A DNA stretch of 64,000 bases from Taxillus chinensis. Taxonomy: Eukaryota; Streptophyta; Magnoliopsida; Santalales; Loranthaceae. Shown piece by piece: positions 32,019-43,300 of the stretch. The stretch lies in the NCBI GenBank assembly GCA_023512835.1, contig CM042092.1, forward strand, positions 40,628,258 to 40,692,257, written 5' to 3'. The notes under the pieces were generated by a model. It had not been told where the DNA came from and did not search any database. It saw nothing but the letters and a program-made list of their open reading frames with translations. Position 1 is the stretch's first letter; the number at the start of each line of letters is the position of its first letter. The position numbers and the translations under genes were made by a program.

Positions 32019-32059
32019 AGACCACCTACCTTTTGACATCTATCACAGGTTTTGATGTA
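32019..32059 (-). pseudogene. Athila D integrase zinc-finger end (CX2C)
   Basis: 41 bases whose minus frame gives CDRCQKVGGL, the CX2C half of the integrase HHCC finger. With S2 and one TSD copy removed, the frame runs on directly from the His half at 40537-40680, which proves the two parts were one gene. Confidence 0.85.
32055..32059. repeat. Target-site duplication of S2, left copy
   Basis: ATGTA before TGTTGGACCCC, repeated exactly at 40537-40541 after the other end of S2. Confidence 0.9.
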
Positions 32060-32589
32060 TGTTGGACCCCATTTTGTCCGGGTTGGACATACTAACCCCA
32101 TTTGATATACCTTTCTGCCCATGCCATATACCTTGTTGAACAGGTCCACAATGATCCCATACTTCCAAGGAATGGTCTACCCCAATCGGCACGAGATGGA
32201 TACAATTGACACGAGATGGGGAAGTTCAAAATTAATGACTTTTGCTACAAGTCCTTGAAGCGCCCCAAGACCAACACCAGGTGATGGAGGATGAAAAATG
32301 GAGACCAACGCACTTGACCGAGCTCAAATCGGACTTAAAATGAAGAAGTTATGGCCAAAACAACTTTCGTTGAAAAAGTCAAAATGTGCCAAAAGACGGT
32401 CAATGCCCCTGGTCAAACCGCCCGCAAAAGTGATCATGCGAAACTCTTCAAAATGCCTATGTAGGCGAATATGGATCTCCCCAAACAATCCCTGGAAGGT
32501 CATCCATTTTTGCATTTTTGGTGGGGGTAAAAAGGTAATTAAAAGTTAAAAAAAAAAACTTCGGGGTTGACCAGTTGTTGTTGACTGCC

Positions 32590-32780
32590 GACACTGCGAC
32601 CCGTTGACCTTCGAAGCCTCGAGCCCCGAAGCCCGAAGCCCCGAAGCCTCGAAGCCTCGAAGCCTCGAGCCCCGGCTCGAAGCCCCGAAGCCTCGAAGCT
32701 CGAAGCCTCAAAGCCCCAAAGCCCCGAAGCCTCGAAGCCTCGAAGCTCCGACCCCGCCGACACTCCGACCTTCGAACCTT
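32590..32780. repeat. GAAGCCTC/CCGACA simple array in S2, left part
   Basis: Units of 8-9 bp (CGAAGCCTC, CCGAAGCCC) in tandem, bordered by GACC/CGACA words. The same vocabulary continues at 38308-38470 across the Athila C insertion. Confidence 0.85.
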
Positions 32781-34290
32781 TGTGAGACAAGATTTTTAGC
32801 CTCTCTAAAAGAGCTAGCTAATGTCGTTAAATCCCTCTTCAAAATAATAAATTCCCTAAGTTTGCACTAAAAGAATAGCGACAAGAAAGGGGTCGAACCC
32901 ACAGGGATTAACCTAGTTCTCTAGTTCTCAAATCAAATCACCCAATTACTCTTGTTCTATAAAATGTCTTGGCAAAAAGTTTTCTTTTTTAATCTAAAGA
33001 TCTAATTTTTATTTGGTTTTCTGAATAAACAAAGAAAGTAAACTGATTTTAGGATTAAGTTTCAAGGATTAAAAGCATCTAGGGTCACAATTTTACCTCC
33101 CTATGTTATCTCTCCTGGTTCATGATATTAGGGTTGTCGATTGAAAACATGCTAAACATAAGCCAAGGACAACAAATGGTCATTGAGGTCCTTTTAAGAG
33201 TTGTATGCCAGAATGGTCATCAAAACACACAAACATGCAAAGCCAATAAATCATACTTGCAAAAGGATAATGATCACACCAATTACAAATAAGTTATGAA
33301 TCTCAATCCGCCTGAGACTAGGACTAAGAATACCAAGGTGTACATCCAAAGATAGAATTAAGAACAGATTCATAAAACATGCAAAACTCAATCATCCAAA
33401 CCCAAATATTCATAAACACAAGCAAAGCAACAAGAGGGCTACATTGCTCCCCTAGATTAAAAGACTACTCACGCATGATTACAAGCAAAACCATAGCAGA
33501 AAAGCTAAACATCTTCTTCTTGATCACGCGCACAAGCAAAGCTTCAAATCCAGGCTCCAAAATCCGCGACGGCCGCCTGCGGCAGTGTGACGGCTGCTCT
33601 CCTAGGTCAAGGACAGCCTCCAAGACGTGGAGCCTCTCTCTCTCTCTAAAACGTGTAGGGGGGGTTAGGCATTGGCTAGCAAGGGGCGTGGAGCTCTTAT
33701 TTATAGAGTTTGGATGGGCTTTGAGGTGTGTACCCTAGCCCATCTATCAAAACGGCGTAGTTTTGATAAGTGACACTCGAAACATTAAAAACTCTATCTT
33801 CCATCCACAATTTGGACTTGGGCCTTTAGGAACAAATGATCGGCATGGAAAAACGATTGGATCGGTCCAAAAATATCTCTGCACGCCAATTTGCACGTGA
33901 TATGGTGAATTCACGTGCACCTCCAAATCAGCTCAAACTTCACCCCAAGCTTCCTTGCATCATGTAGAGGCCTGGAGAGGCAAAAATAGGCTTGCACGTG
34001 AATTGGGTGAATTCACGTTCAGCTCCAAATGCTCTGAAATTTCTGTGGTAGGTAGTTGACATCATTCCAAGCAACTTTTCTTCTTGCACGCCAATTGTTT
34101 GAGGCCATCTACTATGTCAAAAGTGAGGTCCAAAATCTGCCAAAACGACTTAAAAACGCATGTATTTGCAAATAGTATCTTCCTAGGGGTTAGAGCAAAT
34201 ATATATGATATATGAAGCAATAAGGCTCTAATCATGCTCTTAAACATCCTAAATAAACATTAGAATAACGGCATAAAATGCACGTTATCA
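32781..34290 (-). repeat. Athila C 3' LTR (1510 bp)
   Basis: On the minus strand it starts TGATAACGTGCATTTTATGC at 34290 and ends CTTGTCTCACA at 32781. Palindrome at 33746-33767 (arms ATCAAAAC/GTTTTGAT, spacer GGCGTA on plus) lies upstream of a CTATAAATAAG TATA box at 33696-33706 (minus). CACGTG repeats lie at 33885-34020. Confidence 0.9.
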
Positions 34291-36200
34291 AATACACCAC
34301 ACTTGAACCACTGCTTGTCCGCAAGCAAAAACATACAAGCATGCAAAAATAAAATAAACACGCAGTCAAACGGAAGAAAAATAAAATAACAATCAAGGAG
34401 AATCATGGTTTCCTAAGCATGCAACTCTATCATGATGAAATGGGAATTTAAGCATCAAAATGAGTCATAGCTTAGTTCATTCATGTCCATATCCCTAGTC
34501 CAACAACCATGCAATATCACCACTTAAATTTGAGATATGAGCAAGCAATCCATGATAAAATAGCACCTAGTTTCCCTTTAAGTTCTTACCAAGGATAAGC
34601 AGCCTCACTCAAATATAATAATTCTCAAGCCCAATACCTATCAATGAACAATGGATGGAAAAACTCTATCTCTACACTCGCCATCACCTATTGATTAAGT
34701 ACTTGCCAAGCAATCATGAGAGTTCCCTATTGTGCTCATCAAAGAAAACACACTCTCTATTCTACTTTATTTGAACTCACACGCTATTCTAATAACTGAA
34801 TAAACTCAATCATAAGCTAAAGAATTAAGCTCAACACTCTCAAAACAAAACAAAACTGAGCCAATGTGGCTACAAATCTAAACAATCACATATAAACATC
34901 AAGCCAGTGCGGCTTTTATTCTGAATCTTTCTTTCTTTTTTCTTTTTTCTTTTTCTTTTTTTTTTTTTTTTTTTTTAGTAATAACCTTACAAGGTTGCAT
35001 TTTATGCTCTCCCTTGATGGATTATTCACTCTTTTTTTTTACTCACATAACACATAAATAAGACTGATTTTTCTAATGCAAACCCCTTGCCATTTTGCTA
35101 CATTAGGAGAGACAAAAAAAATTCATTGATGTCTCACATCCCATTTCCCAATTAAGTGATGGCTTTTTCACATTCCATATCACAGCCTTTTCCAATAATA
35201 TCACAAAATAAAGAAAAGAATGCAAAGACAGTCACAATGACTTAGAGGTCTTGCATCCTAACTCCACACACCAAACACTGAGCACTAATAAGTAATCACA
35301 TGCTTACTTGACTCCTACCATTAAATAACCAATGTTGAATGCAAGAAGAGTAGCAAATCAAACTATTACCCATAAACCATAAATGTCACTCAAGGGCTAA
35401 AAGAAGCCGTTCTCATTTTGCATTTGTTTCACTCAACTTTAAGGGTTACTTAGGTCTATCATAGCATTTCATGCTCAGCTAATATTCAAAACTCAGCTCC
35501 AAAAACATGGTGATATCATTCAAGAGATATAGACATGATCAAACTAATTCAGAGCACATTTTAACTACTTTAACACCCTTATCACAACATGATACTAATG
35601 TGGCATAAAAATTAAATTTTAAGCCAAAATTGCATACTTAATATCCATGTCTCCACAAACAAATCATTCAATCAAACAACTCAAACAATCATGCAAATAA
35701 AAACAGTTTTTTTTTTTATAAATAAATAAAACATGCAATCACAACATAAAAGACAAGCAAGTGGCTCAAGTCACTCCCATACACCACACTTAAAATATGC
35801 TATGTCCTCATGGCATAAAGTAGGGAGTAGGAAAATACTTACCCCTGGTTTGGCAAACTATAATAGTATATGACATTGGCCACCATTCGTCGAACCTAAG
35901 CCACAAAGTCAATCGACGTCTCGTTGCGCACTTCCAAAGTTTCTCTCCCTTGCGAATAGCCATCATGTAGTAGTAAACAAAGATCCCACAATTGAATTGA
36001 CCAAATAATTTGCTCATCCTGCAAATGGTTAGTTAAGAAAGAAGCAAAGTCTCTCCGCACAATGGTTAGCTTGCAAACAATTTATTGAATAAAATAAATA
36101 AAAGAAAATAACATAAAATAAAACAAAGCAATAAACATTGGGTTGCCTCCCAACCTGGCTTTATTTAAAGTCCGTAGCTAGACTTTCGATGATTATCATG
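34291..36200 (-). other. Athila C 3' non-coding region
   Basis: AT-rich region between the integrase end and the 3' LTR with no credible gene. An AAGTGTGGTGTATT tract directly before the LTR (34291-34304) looks like the PPT; a second AAGTGTGGTGTAT occurs at 35778-35790. A long pyrimidine run, poly(T) at 34957-34977, lies inside. Confidence 0.6.
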
Positions 36201-36261
36201 CAATGGTGAAAGAGAGGGAATCAACTATCTCCCTCGAGTTGAATCAAAGTATGGTTTCAAC

Positions 36262-36718
36262 CTATTGCCATTCACCCAAAATTTCTTGCCATCTACTGAC
36301 TTGGAGCTCAAAGCTCCCATATGGCTTCTTATCAACTATCACAAAAGGTCCCATCCACTTGGACCTTAATTTGCCAGGAAATAACCTCAACCTTGTGTTA
36401 AATAGAAGAACTTTCTGCCCTAAGGTTAAAGGTTCATTGTTGAGTTGCCTATCATGCCATTTCTTAGTTCTTTCTTTGTAGAATTTAGCACTATCATAGG
36501 CATCCAACCTAAGCTCATCTAACTCAATTAATTGAGTCATCCTAAGCTCCTTGATCTCTTGTGGGTTAAAATTTAACTTCTTCAAGGCCCAATGAGCCTT
36601 GTGTTCTAGTTCCACAGGCAAGTGACATGCCTTACCATATAGAATACGGTAAGGTGACATCCCAATGGGAGTTTTGTAAGCTGTCCTATATGCCCATAAG
36701 GCTTCATCAAGCCTTTAA
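36262..36718 (-). pseudogene. Athila C integrase C-terminal region
   Basis: The minus frame 36262-36660 (132 aa) reads [20 protein letters not shown], then [38 protein letters not shown] and [18 protein letters not shown], the Athila/Tat integrase end with its GPF-type module. Upstream, 36661-36718 encodes the preceding [18 protein letters not shown] segment with a frame change. The integrase begins after the catalytic Glu, where it is fused to the tRNA copy. Confidence 0.87.
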
Positions 36719-36791
36719 GCTTGTGTAGTATAGTGGTAAGTATTCCCTTTGTCACGCGGGTGACCCGGGTTCGATCCCAGCAACGGCGCCA
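36719..36791 (+). pseudogene. tRNA-Asp(GTC)-derived sequence with CCA, a reverse-transcribed primer
   Basis: Plus-strand sequence collinear with plant nuclear tRNA-Asp(GTC): D-arm TAGTATAGTGGTAAG (36726-36740), anticodon GTC at 36751-36753, GCGGG stem, T-arm GGGTTCGATCCC, acceptor CAACGGCG and then CCA at 36789-36791. Plant nuclear tRNA genes do not encode CCA, so it was copied from mature tRNA. The 5' acceptor strand and one base each in the anticodon and T arms are altered, so it should not fold into a working tRNA. Its last 18 bases are the PBS of element C. Confidence 0.85.
36774..36791 (-). other. Athila C primer-binding site (tRNA-Asp)
   Basis: TGGCGCCGTTGCTGGGAT on the minus strand, three bases from the LTR. 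This is the tRNA-Asp PBS typical of Athila elements, here continuing into the rest of the tRNA sequence. Confidence 0.9.
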
Positions 36792-36794
36792 ATT

Positions 36795-38307
36795 TGATGA
36801 GACAAGATTTTTAGCCTCTCTAAAAGAGCTAGCTAATGTCGTTAAATCCCTCTTCAAAATAATAAATTCCCTAAGTTTGCACTAAAAGAATAGCAGCAAG
36901 AAAGGGGTCGAACCCACAGGATTAACCTAGTTCTCTAGTTCTCAAATCAAATCACCCAATTACTCTTGTTCTATAAAATGTCTTGGCAAAAAGTTTTCTT
37001 TTTTAATCTAAAGATCTAATTTTTATTTGGTTTTTGAATAAACAAAGAAAGTAAACTGATTTTAGGATTAAGTTTCAAGGATTAAAAGCATCTAGGGTCA
37101 CAATTTTACCTCCCTATGTTATCTCTCCTGGTTCATGATATTAGGGTTGTCGATTGAAAACATGCTAAACATAAGCCAAGGACAACAAATGGTCATTGAG
37201 GTCCTTTTTAAGAGTTGTATGCCAGAATGGTCATCAAAACACACAAACATGCAAAGCCAATAAATCATACTTGCAAAAGGATAATGATCACACCAATTAC
37301 AAATAAGTTATGAATCTCAATCCGCCCTGGACTAGGACTAAGAATACCAAGGTGTACATCCAAAGATAGAATTAAGAACAGATTCATAAAACATGCAAAA
37401 CTCAATCATCCAAACCCAAATATTCATAAACACAGCAAAGCAACAAGAGGGCTACATTGCTCCCCTAGATTAAAAGACTACTCACGCATGATTACAAGCA
37501 AAACCATAGCGAGAAAAGCTAAACATCTTCTTCTTGATCACGCGCACAAAGCAAAGCTTCAAATCCAGGCTCCAAAATCCGCGACGGCCGCTGCGACGGG
37601 CCGTGACGGGCTGCTCTCCTAGGTCAAGGACAGCCTCCAAGACGTGGAGCCTCTCTCTCTCTCTAAAACGTGTAGGGGGGGTTAGGCATTGGCTAGCAAG
37701 GGGCGTGGAGCTCTTATTTATAGAGTTTGGATGGGCTTTGAGGTGTGTACCCTAGCCCATCTATCAAAACGGCGTAGTTTTGATAAGTGACACTCGAAAC
37801 ATTAAAAACTCTATCTTCCATCCACAATTTGGACTTGGGCCTTTAGGAACAAATGATCGGCATGGAAAAACGATTGGATCGGTCCAAAAATATCTCTGCA
37901 CGCCAATTTGCACGTGATATGGTGAATTCACGTGCACCTCCAAATCGGCTCAAACTTCACCCCAAGCTTCCTTGCATCATGTAGAGGCCTGAGAGGCAAA
38001 AATAGGCTTGCACGTGAATTGGGTGAATTCACGTTCAGCTCCAAATGCTCTGAAATTTCTGTGGTAGGTAGTTGACATCATTCCAAGCAACTTTTCTTCT
38101 TGCACGCCAATTGTTTGAGGCCATCTACTATGTCAAAAGTGAGGTCCAAAATCTGCCAAAACAAACTTAAAAACGCATGTATTTGCAAATAGTATCTTCC
38201 TAGGGGTTAGAGCAAATATATATGATATATGAAGCAATAAGGCTCTAATCATGCTCTTAAACATCCTAAATAAACACTAGAATAACGGCATAAAATGCAC
38301 GTTATCA
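36795..38307 (-). repeat. Athila C 5' LTR (1513 bp)
   Basis: Nearly identical to the 3' LTR, with differences at a few indels around 36895, 37590 and 38163. Palindrome at 37763-37784 and CTATAAATAAG (minus) at 37713-37723. Confidence 0.92.
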
Positions 38308-40536
38308 ACCCCGACCTGCAATACCGTTGAGTTTTCGGCCCGTTGACCTTCGACTGCCGACACTTCGACCCGTTGACCGATTGACTTTTGCCCCACCGAA
38401 ATTCGACCCACCGAAGCTTCGACTGCTGACGCTCCGACCTGCCGAGACTTCAAACCTCCAACCCTTTCGCCTTCGCTGATTCTTTTTTTTAGCTGGTTTC
38501 CCCAGGCGATCGTTTCTCACGGGTCTCTTTTTTTTTCTCCTGGTCGTTCACGGGACCTTCTTTCTCGCTGGCCACCTAACAAAGAATAATTCAACGACCT
38601 GTCGATCACATGTGCTACTAAACTACAAATCCAAAAAGGCAAATCACGAGCTGCCCTGTTTTCCCGCATACACTGTCCACCTGGACAAAATACAAAACTC
38701 GCAATTAAAAATGCTGCCTTCATAATAGAGCATTAAATGCGAAATTATGAGAGTCTAGCCAAAGACATTCTGCAAGACTTTAAGAGGCATTTGACAGTCC
38801 CCTGCGAAGAGGGGATGCTTTTTGAGGGAAAAATTCGTGAAAGAAAAAAAAAAGAAAAGTGTGGGTCTTCGTTGGAGAGAGAGTTACGAAAAAAAAAAAA
38901 AGAAACAAACTTGCATCAAAAAAAACTTGCCCGTCCCCGCATCAAAGAGAGAATTTCGAGAGAGCAAAGAAAAGAGAAAAGGAGGGGATTATACCCGAGA
39001 CTCCCACGCACAAAAAGTTTTTTTTTCCACCCCGCCTCGTCCCAGCGCAAAGAGAGAGAAAACAGGAAAAGAGAGTTCAAACCCAGAAAAAAGAAGAAAA
39101 ACAGAGTTCAACAGAGGGAAGAGCCAGAATTCAGCAGGAAAAAAAAAGCATCAAACCCAGCTGCCAACGTTTCATCCAACACGCTCCCTATCCCAAAATC
39201 AAAATCACCCATCCTCTCCAACTCCTCATTCCCTCTTTCTCGTTACAGCTCCCTCCCTTCCAGCAAAAGAAAAACAAAAAAACAATCCCAATTTCAGCCC
39301 TTTTTCTGCGTATTCAGCAAGCAAAAATACAACAGGCACCAATCCTTTTCCAGTCCCCTTTCTCCCACGCCCACTTCAGCCCTCCTATCTCCAAATACCA
39401 AGAAAACCCCCCTCAAAACCTTGTTGTCCAACCTTACTGGTTCCAAGCAGGTGGTGATCATCAGCATCGGTGGGAGCTCAAGCAGAAGATTCAAAGTTGG
39501 TTCAACCCTTATCTTTTCACTCCTTTTTTTTTTCTTTAGCTGATTTGTATTTATATTTGGTGTATTTGTTTTAGCATTTTTTTTTTCTTAAATTTTCGTT
39601 TTTTTTAGTTTATCCATATTTGATGTAATTGCTTTTCAACCTCTTTCCATTGTATTTTTCCTGTATCTCTCCTTATGTGTATGTGTAATATGTAAAGTGC
39701 AGAAAAAAAAAAAACAACAAAAGAAAAAGAGAGAGAGAGTAAAGAGAAAGGATGAAGAAAAAGAAAAAGAAAAAGAGAGTGATTTTATTTTTTGTGGATG
39801 TCACACTCACACACTCCACATCTCTTTTGATATATGCATTTTCAATTTCAATTTCAAAAAAAAAAAAAAACAAACAAACAAACATGTAAAAAAAAAGAGC
39901 AAAACAAAAAAAAACGTTTCAAAACCACAAAAATGCAAAAAAAAGAAAAAAGAAAAACATCTTTTATAAAAAATGCACGTTTCCATATTTAGGAGTTCTA
40001 ATAACATTTAAAACAAATAAAAAACATGTTTTACTTTCCAAAAACAAAAAAAAAAAAAACAAAACAAAAAAAAGGGTTTTTTTTTTAGGATTTAAATTTC
40101 CAAAAAGAAAAACCAAAAACAAACCTATAGGATTCCATTCCCCGCTTCAAACAAAAACCCAAAAACTTTTAAGGTTCCCTTTAGAAACCTAGGGAAAATC
40201 AATCTTAACCATAACTTCGACAAACAACTTAGTCAAATAAAAATCATAGACTTTCTAGGAAATTTAACCCAATCACAAAGAAGACAACTAAAATAAAACC
40301 TCCTCCTCCTAAATTAGATACCGAAAAGCGGGTTGTAGGGGTGCTAATCCTTCCCTACACGTAACCAACTCCCGAACCCATCTCTCGATAACGCAAACCA
40401 CACACTTAAGACTACTCAAAGTAGAGGGTATCCAACTGTACCCCAAAAAACGGTTGGTGGCGACTCTAAAAATTCTCACCATTGGTCTAGTTTGAGCTCA
40501 CCCCAAAAGGGCCCGGACGAAAACCAGGTGATGACA
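38308..40536 (-). repeat. S2 solo LTR, right part
   Basis: Continues S2 after Athila C. 38308-38470 has the CGACC/GACTGCCGACA words of the left part. 38820-39535 is almost free of T on the plus strand, and 39690-40090 is rich in poly(A) runs. On the minus strand the outer end reads TGTCATCACCTGGTTTTCG. No gene is supported. Confidence 0.8.
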
Positions 40537-41264
40537 ATGTAGACATAGGTGTCTTTCACCATGTGAGGCCAATAGAAGCCACACTGCATGATCTTAGCCA
40601 CAGTTCTCTGCACCCCAAAGTGGCCCCCATAATGTGATGAATGACAATAGTATATTATGTCATCTATCTCCTCCTCAAGGACACACCTTCTAATTATTTG
40701 GTCTGGACACCTCCTGTAGAGAATAGGGTCTTCCCAAATGTATTTCTTAGTATCCACTACCAGCCTCTTTTGCTGATGGTAGTCCCATTGCTTGGGTATA
40801 AACCCAGTGGCTAAATAGTTTGCTATATTAGCAAACCAAGGAAGCTGGTGCACCTCAAACAACTTCTCATCAGGAAAATCATCTACAATGGGTAGAGACT
40901 TAGGTGCATTCTCCACACGGGAGAGGTGGTCAGCCACAGAATTTAGGGCTCCCTTTGTGTCTCTAATTTCGAGATCAAATTCCTGTACAAGGAGTACCCA
41001 CCTAATCAAGCGTGGCTTAGCTTCCTTTTTAGCAAATAGATATTTCAAAGTTGCATGATCAGTATAAACAATTACTTTAGACCCAAAAAGGTAGGGTCTA
41101 AACTTGTTGCAGCCATAAACCACGGCCAGCAATTCTTTTTCAGTGGTGGTGTAGTTACGTTGAGCATCATCTAAGGTCTTACTAGCATAGTAAATGACCC
41201 TAAACACCTTATCACGTCTTTGCCCTAAGACTATTCCCACAAGATAATCACTTGCGTCACACAT
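40537..41264 (-). pseudogene. Athila D RNase H and start of integrase
   Basis: Long open minus frame (40476-41264, including S2 bases at its end). RNase [21 protein letters not shown] with catalytic [33 protein letters not shown], and ending VADHLSRVE. Integrase start: [19 protein letters not shown], the His pair of HHCC, and [11 protein letters not shown], where S2 cuts in. This is the best kept coding stretch of Athila D. Confidence 0.92.
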
Positions 41265-42150
41265 TAGCTCAAAAGGTGACCCAGTCTGGTGTGACTATAA
41301 TTGGTGTAGTGACTAACTTACCCTTGAGGATGTTGAAAGCTTCTAAGCAATCTGCATTGAACTCAAAGCTTGTGTCCTTCTCTAACAGCCTACTCATGGG
41401 TTTTGCAATTTTAGAGAAGTCTTTAATGAATCTCCTATAAAAGCCATCATGGCCAAGGAAACTTCTCACCCCTTTTTTCATTTGTTGGAGGTGGCAAAGT
41501 CTCAATAGTGGAGATTTTTGCCTTGTCCACCTCCAAACCTTGTGAAGACACCTTGTGCCTTAGAACTATTCCCTCGGTTACCATAAAATGGCATTTTTCC
41601 CAATTTAGGACTAGTTCCTTCTCCTCACATCTTTCTAAGACCACATCTAAATTTTTCAAACACCGTTGGTAGGAAGAACCAAACACCAAAAAGTCATCCA
41701 TGAAAACCTCCATGATCTCCTCCACCAGGCCCTGGAAAATGGCCATCATGCACCTTTGAAAGGTGGCAGGTGCATTGCATAGCCCAAGATGGCATCCTCC
41801 TAAAAGCAAAGGTGCCAAAGGGGCACGTGAAAGTGGTCTTTTCTTGGTCTTCGGGTTTAACCATGATCTGATTATACCCGGAGTATCGATCTAAAAAGCA
41901 AGAGTGACTATAGCCAGCTAACCTATCCAACATCTAGTCAATGAAAGGAAGGGGAAAGTGATCCTTCCTGGTGGCCTTATTCAACTTCCTATAGTTAACA
42001 CACACTCTCCATCCCGTCACATCCGAGATGGGATCAATTCATTCTTCTCATTTTTAATCACTGTCATACCCTCTTTCTTGGGCACAACATGCAACGGACT
42101 CACCCACTCACTATCTCGAAATAGCATAAATTATTCCCGCATTTTTCCAT
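41265..42150 (-). pseudogene. Athila D reverse transcriptase, frameshifted
   Basis: RVT_1. 41694-41933 reads CFLDRYSGYNQIMVKPEDQE with the first catalytic Asp and TTFTCPFGTFAFRRMP. 41447-41818 reads LCNAPATFQRCMMAIFQGLV and EVFMDDFLVFG with the catalytic DD. 41269-41505 holds the thumb with FLGHDGFYRRFIKDFSKIAK. Frame breaks near 41800 and 41470; the N-terminal part to 42150 is degraded. Confidence 0.88.
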
Positions 42151-43300
42151 TTTAGAATTTCTTTTCTTACTACTTCTTTCATGAGGGGTTTAATCTTCTT
42201 TGTCTTTCAATTGTGGGTTTAAAGTCATCATTCATTAGAATTTTGTGCATACAAATCCCTAGACTTATACCCCTAATGTCTTTAATGGTCCACCCTAGGG
42301 CCTTTTTGTGTTTCCTAAGGATTTCTAGCAGTTGAGTGCACTCTACATCATTTAAATTAGCAGCAACTATAACTGGAAATTTATTTGTAGAGTCTAGAAA
42401 TTCATACCTTAGGTGTCCAGGCGGTTCCTTCGATTCTGGAGCTAGAGGTATGTCCTCTTCCTTCTCCTCCTTTGATTGCTCCAGAGAATTTGATGTTTGC
42501 TCATCCTCCTCACTGTCAAGTCCTCTTCTTCATCTTGTTGAGCTTCTATAAGTCGGAGTACTCCATCATTTGCTATGGTAATTTCTTCTGCCAAAAAGTC
42601 TTCCACCAACTCCTCAAAATCTTCAACCCATAGGCAGTCCTCCTCCTCTTGACCTTGTAAAGCCTTCCCCATATGGAAGACTAAGGTCTCTTCATTAATT
42701 CTCAGAGTCAGTTGCCCTTGAGCCACATCTATCGGTGCACACCCCGTTCGAGAAACGGTCTTCCAAGGAGGAGCTGAACTCCTCTATCTTCTTCCATTTC
42801 TAAAACTACAAAGTCTACTAGAAAAATGAAGAAGCCCACCTTAACTAATACATCTTCAATGATTCCTTCAGGTCTTCTAGTGGACCGGTCGCAAACCGCA
42901 ATGAGATGGAAGTTGGCTTCATTCCTGTGAGCCCAAGCTACTTGTATAGAGAAAAAGAGATCAAGTTGATACTAGCCCCTAAATCACAAAGGGCCTGCTT
43001 GCTGCACATTTCCAATCACACAAGGGAGGTTAAAAGCGCCAGATCTTTATGCTTGATGGGCAAATTCCTTTGGACAACACCGCTTACCTCGTTTGTGACA
43101 GCTACCGTCTCATGGTCCCCATACCTTCTCTTCTTCTTCACAAAATCTTTAATGTATTTTCTATACCTGGGCATCTCGCTCCAAAACTTCCACAAATGGG
43201 ATATTAATTTCAAGCCGCTTGAATAAACTTAGGAAGCGCTCATACTCTTCCTCAACCCTTTGATTTCTTAATCGCTAAGGAAATGGCATGGTAGGCCTTA
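42151..43300 (-). pseudogene. Athila D protease and linker, decayed
   Basis: Acidic linker at 42442-42726 (EEDCLWVEDFEELVEDFLAE). The region 43016-43213 reads MPRYRKYIKDFVKKKRRYGD and ETVAVTNEVSGVVQRNLPIK, a segment Athila Gag-Pol carries just before the protease. The protease itself (about 42800-43000) has no readable active site. Confidence 0.72.

Larger units (their letters stand above)
32781..38307 (-). mobile_element. Athila element C, internally deleted, young
   Basis: 5527 bp on the minus strand: 5' LTR 36795-38307, PBS, only the last part of the integrase, about 2 kb of 3' non-coding sequence, and 3' LTR 32781-34290. The LTRs are nearly identical by eye, so the insertion is young. 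Flanks ACCTT and ACCCC could be a TSD altered by two C/T changes. With no gag, RT or RNase H it depends on other copies. Confidence 0.87.
32060..40536 (-). mobile_element. Solo LTR S2, interrupted by Athila C
   Basis: Two parts, 32060-32780 and 38308-40536, about 2950 bp together. On the minus strand it starts TGTCATCACCTGG and ends GGGGTCCAACA, with a perfect 5-bp TSD and no internal region. The start region contains TTTTTAGAGTCGCCACC, a motif I know from LTRs of large plant gypsy elements; the exact lineage is uncertain. Confidence 0.85.

Noticed and set aside
33379..33738. 119-codon ORF in the Athila C LTR, partly repeated at 37534-37755
   Set aside because: The two LTR copies differ by frameshifts in this ORF and it overlaps the TATA region; not a gene.
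36719..36791. Functional tRNA-Asp gene
   Set aside because: CCA is encoded, the 5' acceptor strand does not pair properly with the 3' strand and arms have indels. It is a reverse-transcribed primer copy.
38737..39543. 268-codon plus-strand ORF with a Lys/Arg-rich start
   Set aside because: All three forward frames are open over the same stretch because T is nearly absent; the protein is low-complexity and lies antisense in solo LTR S2. Composition explains it.
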